Shown here: positions 61,090 through 64,000 of the stretch, piece after piece
How positions within the stretch are numbered: the first letter of the stretch is position 1
How the letters are laid out: each line of letters opens with the position of its first letter
Origin: Symbiodinium natans
Lineage: Eukaryota > Sar > Dinophyceae > Suessiales > Symbiodiniaceae
Direction of reading: 5' to 3'
DNA length: 64,000 nucleotides
Assembly (NCBI GenBank): GCA_905221605.1
Contig: CAJNDS010002485.1
Span: 270,001 to 334,000, forward strand
The notes under the pieces: model-generated
Databases searched by the model: none
Told to the model about the DNA's origin: nothing
What the model saw: the letters and a program-made list of their open reading frames with translations, nothing else
Position numbers and translations under genes: made by a program

Positions 61090-61830
61090 GCTCAGGGCAT
61101 AAGGGTTCGCGGATGGGACGTCATTAGCGTAAACCCTACACCCCAAACCCTAGGCCTGTAAGTCTTGAGCAAGTTTTGAGCGCACTAAATCTTCCTTTCT
61201 AAGAATAACTCACCATACCCCAAACCCATACCCCTTCATTTGAAAATTTTATTAGATCCTTCTACTAAGATCATTAAGAGGATGGCTACACCCGTATTAT
61301 GAATATTCTTGTGCTGACAAAAGTAATGCTAGTATTGAGTATCGCATCCGGGACAGACCCGGAGCATATTTTAATTAGGACTGTTATGGCTTTACTATAA
61401 TTGCTATGGATGTGTGTATGCTAAGAACGAAGAAATGATGGCTCAGTACTACTAGTATGGTTCTTATTCTGTCAGAGCAATGCATGTAGTAGTAATAACG
61501 GTAGCAATCGCAATTACAAAGCAATGCAAGTAGTAGTAAAAAAAGTAGCAATCGCAATACTCACAAGCATGGAAATAAAAACTATCATAGTCATAGTAGT
61601 AAGATAAAAATACAAAAAAACAATGAAACAGCAGAAGCAGTAGCAATACTAGCCAAAGAAATAAGAGACGTCAAGCCATGCCAAAATGGACATGACTCCG
61701 GGAAAGCGCGCTGTCAGGACATCAAAACTGCGGACTGCGGGGTGGCGAGTGGACAAAAGCCAAATCCCCCCACCCCCAAGGAAAGGTCAACAAGCCTGGG
61801 AGCGCCGTTACTGGACTTTGCATTTTTCGA
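61090..61830. other. Unassigned stretch, AT-rich at 61,240-61,660
   Basis: The phrase GTAGCAATCGCAAT occurs twice (61,502 and 61,546) near repeated TAGTAGTA words. No gene recognised. Confidence 0.4.
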
Positions 61831-61834
61831 GTTC

Positions 61835-62285
61835 TCTTGAGCCGGCTCGCCCTGGCGGGCTAAGATTTTGTTTTTTTTCGAGCCGGCTCCAAAATGCTAA
61901 AAAACTCTGACCCATCAAGGCCTGAGGGGCATGGTTTCTGGGATTTCGGGTTTTCCTAAACCCTAAACCCTAAACCCTAAACCCTAAACCCTAAACCCAA
62001 ACCCAAAACCCTAAACCCTAAACCCTTCGAGCCGGCTCCAGTTTCCGGACCCCCTCAGGTGAAAAACTCCAGTTTTCTCGAGCCGGCTCGAGAAAGCTGA
62101 GATGTTGAATCAGACCTGGGGGGGCACGGTTTCTGTTTTTTTTTTGTTTTTCGTCTTGAGGGCATGGTTTGGGGCAGTTTGGGGATTTCGGGTTTCTTTG
62201 GGTTTTTCCGAGCCGGCTCGAATTTTGTGGCCCTGGTCGGCAAAAAAAATCGAGTTTTGTCGAGCCGGCTCGAGAACAACCTAAA
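61835..62285. repeat. Divergent repeat with palindrome GAGCCGGCTC
   Basis: The 10-bp palindrome GAGCCGGCTC occurs six times (about 61,840, 61,881, 62,030, 62,080, 62,211 and 62,262), usually next to T-runs and TTTTCGAG. Between them, GGGCATGGTTTCTGGGATTTCGGGTTT-like phrases recur, so two or three unit copies of about 200 bp are present. A CCCTAAA tract (61,957-62,027) interrupts the first. The Arg/Pro-rich minus frames are repeat artefacts. Confidence 0.8.
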
Positions 62286-62404
62286 ATTTTGACCAATCCA
62301 AGCCTCAGGTGTCTGACATAATGACTATAAATCTTTCACCTGATACAATAAGTAGGTAATAGAATCATAACCGAACGTGCGTATTCTCCTGTAAACGTTC
62401 AACC

Positions 62405-62620
62405 CCTAACCCTAAACCCTGAGCCCTGAACCCAAAACCCTACACCCCAAACCCTAAACCCCGAAACAGACCATGACCTTGCAAGATGCTCTGCCTACGT
62501 GGCTTGAAGAAAGCAAGCTTGGTCAAAGGCCCCAGAATCCCAACTCCATTTTCCCATCGAGCCCTGCTTGAGGTTTGGGGTTCAGGGTTTAGGGTTTAGG
62601 ATTTAGGGTTCAATGCTGGC
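62405..62620. repeat. Short degenerate telomeric tracts
   Basis: CCCTAAACCC/CCCTGAACCC words at 62,405-62,465 and TTTAGGG words at 62,585-62,612. Confidence 0.75.
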
Positions 62621-62849
62621 GCAGATGCCAGAAGATGTGGGACGTGAGAGGAAAGATGATTGAATTTCTCTCATCGAACAGAAGCAGTCCCGTCACCATG
62701 GACACCAAGGAATAAGAAGCGCATCTCACTTGCATGTCGCAAACAGGCTCAGCTGGCAAAGCAAAAAGAAATGCATCCGAAACCCAAAGACGACGTGTCA
62801 AGTTCTGCACTCCTTGTTAGAAGCGAACCCCAAGAGGACATACTGGAGA

Positions 62850-63315
62850 GAAACATGACCGAAATAACTTCTGTTTTAGGCTCTGCTTATTGGGGGGAGA
62901 TGTGTGAAATTCCAGCACGACCTGTTAGATAAAACATAAGCAAAACAGCACCGATTTTAGGTTTTGCTTACTTGGGGGGGGGAGGGAAGATGCTTGACAC
63001 CCCAACACAATATATTAGGGGAAACATAAGCGAAATAACTCCCGTTTTCGGGTTTTGCTTTGGAGATGGGTGTTGCTCGAAAGATGCTTCGTTATATGCA
63101 GCACAGCAGAGGCAAACTATGCGACCAGGTTTTGCCCATCGGGGGGGAGATGGTTGACATCCCAGCATAAGCAAAACCACCCCAAAAGGTTGCTTATTGG
63201 GGGCTTAACATCCCAACGCTCCTGCTCTGGGGTTTGCTTCTCGAAGGAGATGGGTGCGATACGTGCGATTTCAGGTTTTGCTTTTTGGGAGATAGAATGC
63301 AACTGAAACTGGTGT
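62850..63315. repeat. Degenerate tandem repeat with GGTTTTGCTT core
   Basis: The phrase ATAAGCRAAA (R = A or G), then a CCGATTTTAGG/CCCGTTTTCGG-like word, GGTTTTGCTT and GGGGGGAGATG followed by TTGACATCCCA, recurs about five times with a spacing of roughly 85-110 bp. The short frames on both strands follow the repeat. Confidence 0.75.
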
Positions 63316-63319
63316 TCTG

Positions 63320-63835
63320 GCATCAGAAAGGTACGAAAAAGACACTGCGAGGAATGTAATTCACTATATAGAAATGACTGAATCCAAACCGGATTCCGGT
63401 TTCAGAAACAAGCGCTCAGGTTCAGTCGGTCTTCATTCGAGATATGCCTCGACGACTATAGAAAACATCGTAAATAACTGTGGTTTCGTAGCTTGAAGCG
63501 AGGGGAACCAGAACATAAATGACCACATCTATATATGTAATTATGCAAATCTGTGTATATGTATATATTTGTATAGCCTGTGTATGTGTAGGCATGCAGA
63601 TATGCATGTGTAGATATGTCTGTAAATATAAATATAAATAAGACAGGAGTAGATCTATGCGCTCTCTATGCACACCCAGCTGACTCAATGAGGCCACTTC
63701 AGGGCTATTGGACGCGGAAAGCAGCGCATGGCTGTTTGCAGACCTTGGCACCAACTCGCACAATGGTGGTTGTGTTTGTAGTACCTGGTCGGGATCACAC
63801 GCTGTTTCTAGCGCTTGTCGGGTTTACGGACTAGA
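63320..63835. other. Unassigned stretch
   Basis: Contains a TATGTATA-rich part (63,520-63,640) and the partner of the 11,980-12,050 duplication at 63,735-63,790. No gene recognised. Confidence 0.4.
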
Positions 63836-63839
63836 ACCT

Positions 63840-63905
63840 GTACCACCACTACTACTACTACTACTACTTCTTCTTCTTCTTCTACTTCTACTACTTCTAC
63901 TACTT

Positions 63906-63978
<73 letters not shown>

Positions 63979-64000
63979 GACCACTACTACTACTACTACT
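63840..64000. repeat. (ACT)n/(TTC)n microsatellite, continues beyond the window
   Basis: About 160 bp of ACT triplets with an internal TTC block near 63,868-63,900. The right end is cut by the window edge. Confidence 0.97.

Overview
The window looks like nuclear DNA of a eukaryotic microalga, most probably a dinoflagellate. Plant/dinoflagellate-type telomeric heptamers (TTTAGGG/CCCTAAA) are scattered through it in both orientations in dozens of tracts. Genes are very sparse, simple and satellite repeats dominate, and remnants of Ty1/copia and LINE retroelements are present. Coding segments are GC-balanced. The LTRs of the one intact element carry a 12-nt match to the 3' half of the dinoflagellate spliced leader. 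No rRNA or tRNA gene was recognised. The species assignment is inference; the telomeric repeat alone would also fit green algae, plants and chromerids.

Layout. 1-13,000: a subtelomere-like patchwork of short unique blocks separated by interstitial telomeric sequences (ITS), with miniature inverted-repeat elements (MITEs) at 1489-1831 and 5271-5395 and a decayed Ty1/copia RT-RNase H remnant at 8734-9672 (minus). 13,000-15,900: a small satellite, then purine-rich divergent repeats. 15,324-26,943: a nearly identical tandem duplication of a 5.8-kb block (55-bp minisatellite, GAT-rich tract, TTAATTGAA tract, ITS). 26,944-35,620: an apparently intact LTR element on the minus strand with identical 217-bp LTRs, a TAGGG target duplication, a half-tRNA-iMet-like primer site and a polypurine tract. 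Its interior encodes no pol gene but two long proteins with WW, S1, MLLE (PABC) and CCCH domains. 36,000-38,800: satellites and a large foldback array. 38,971-40,106: a broken LINE ORF (C2H2 finger plus AP-endonuclease-like part). 44,640-46,070: a broken LINE reverse transcriptase on the minus strand. 46,158-49,816: a minus-strand mucin-like gene with an enormous Thr-coding tract and Cys-rich exon-like pieces, split by an ITS. 50,000-64,000: ITS, MITEs, duplicated blocks, a (TTTGGGG)n variant telomere array, short tandem repeats and an ACT microsatellite running off the end.

How it works together: the window is mainly a record of genome turnover. In at least three places a repeat copy with a telomeric tract can be compared with a sister copy without it (57,904-57,940, 55,058-55,100 and 59,956-60,082). 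These comparisons suggest telomeric repeats are added at internal sites, perhaps during break repair. The ITS then serve as targets for the LTR element and as the edges of tandem duplications. The pol-less LTR element carrying RNA-binding domains is the most novel-looking object here; a copia-type RT remnant in the same window shows that possible helper elements existed in this genome.
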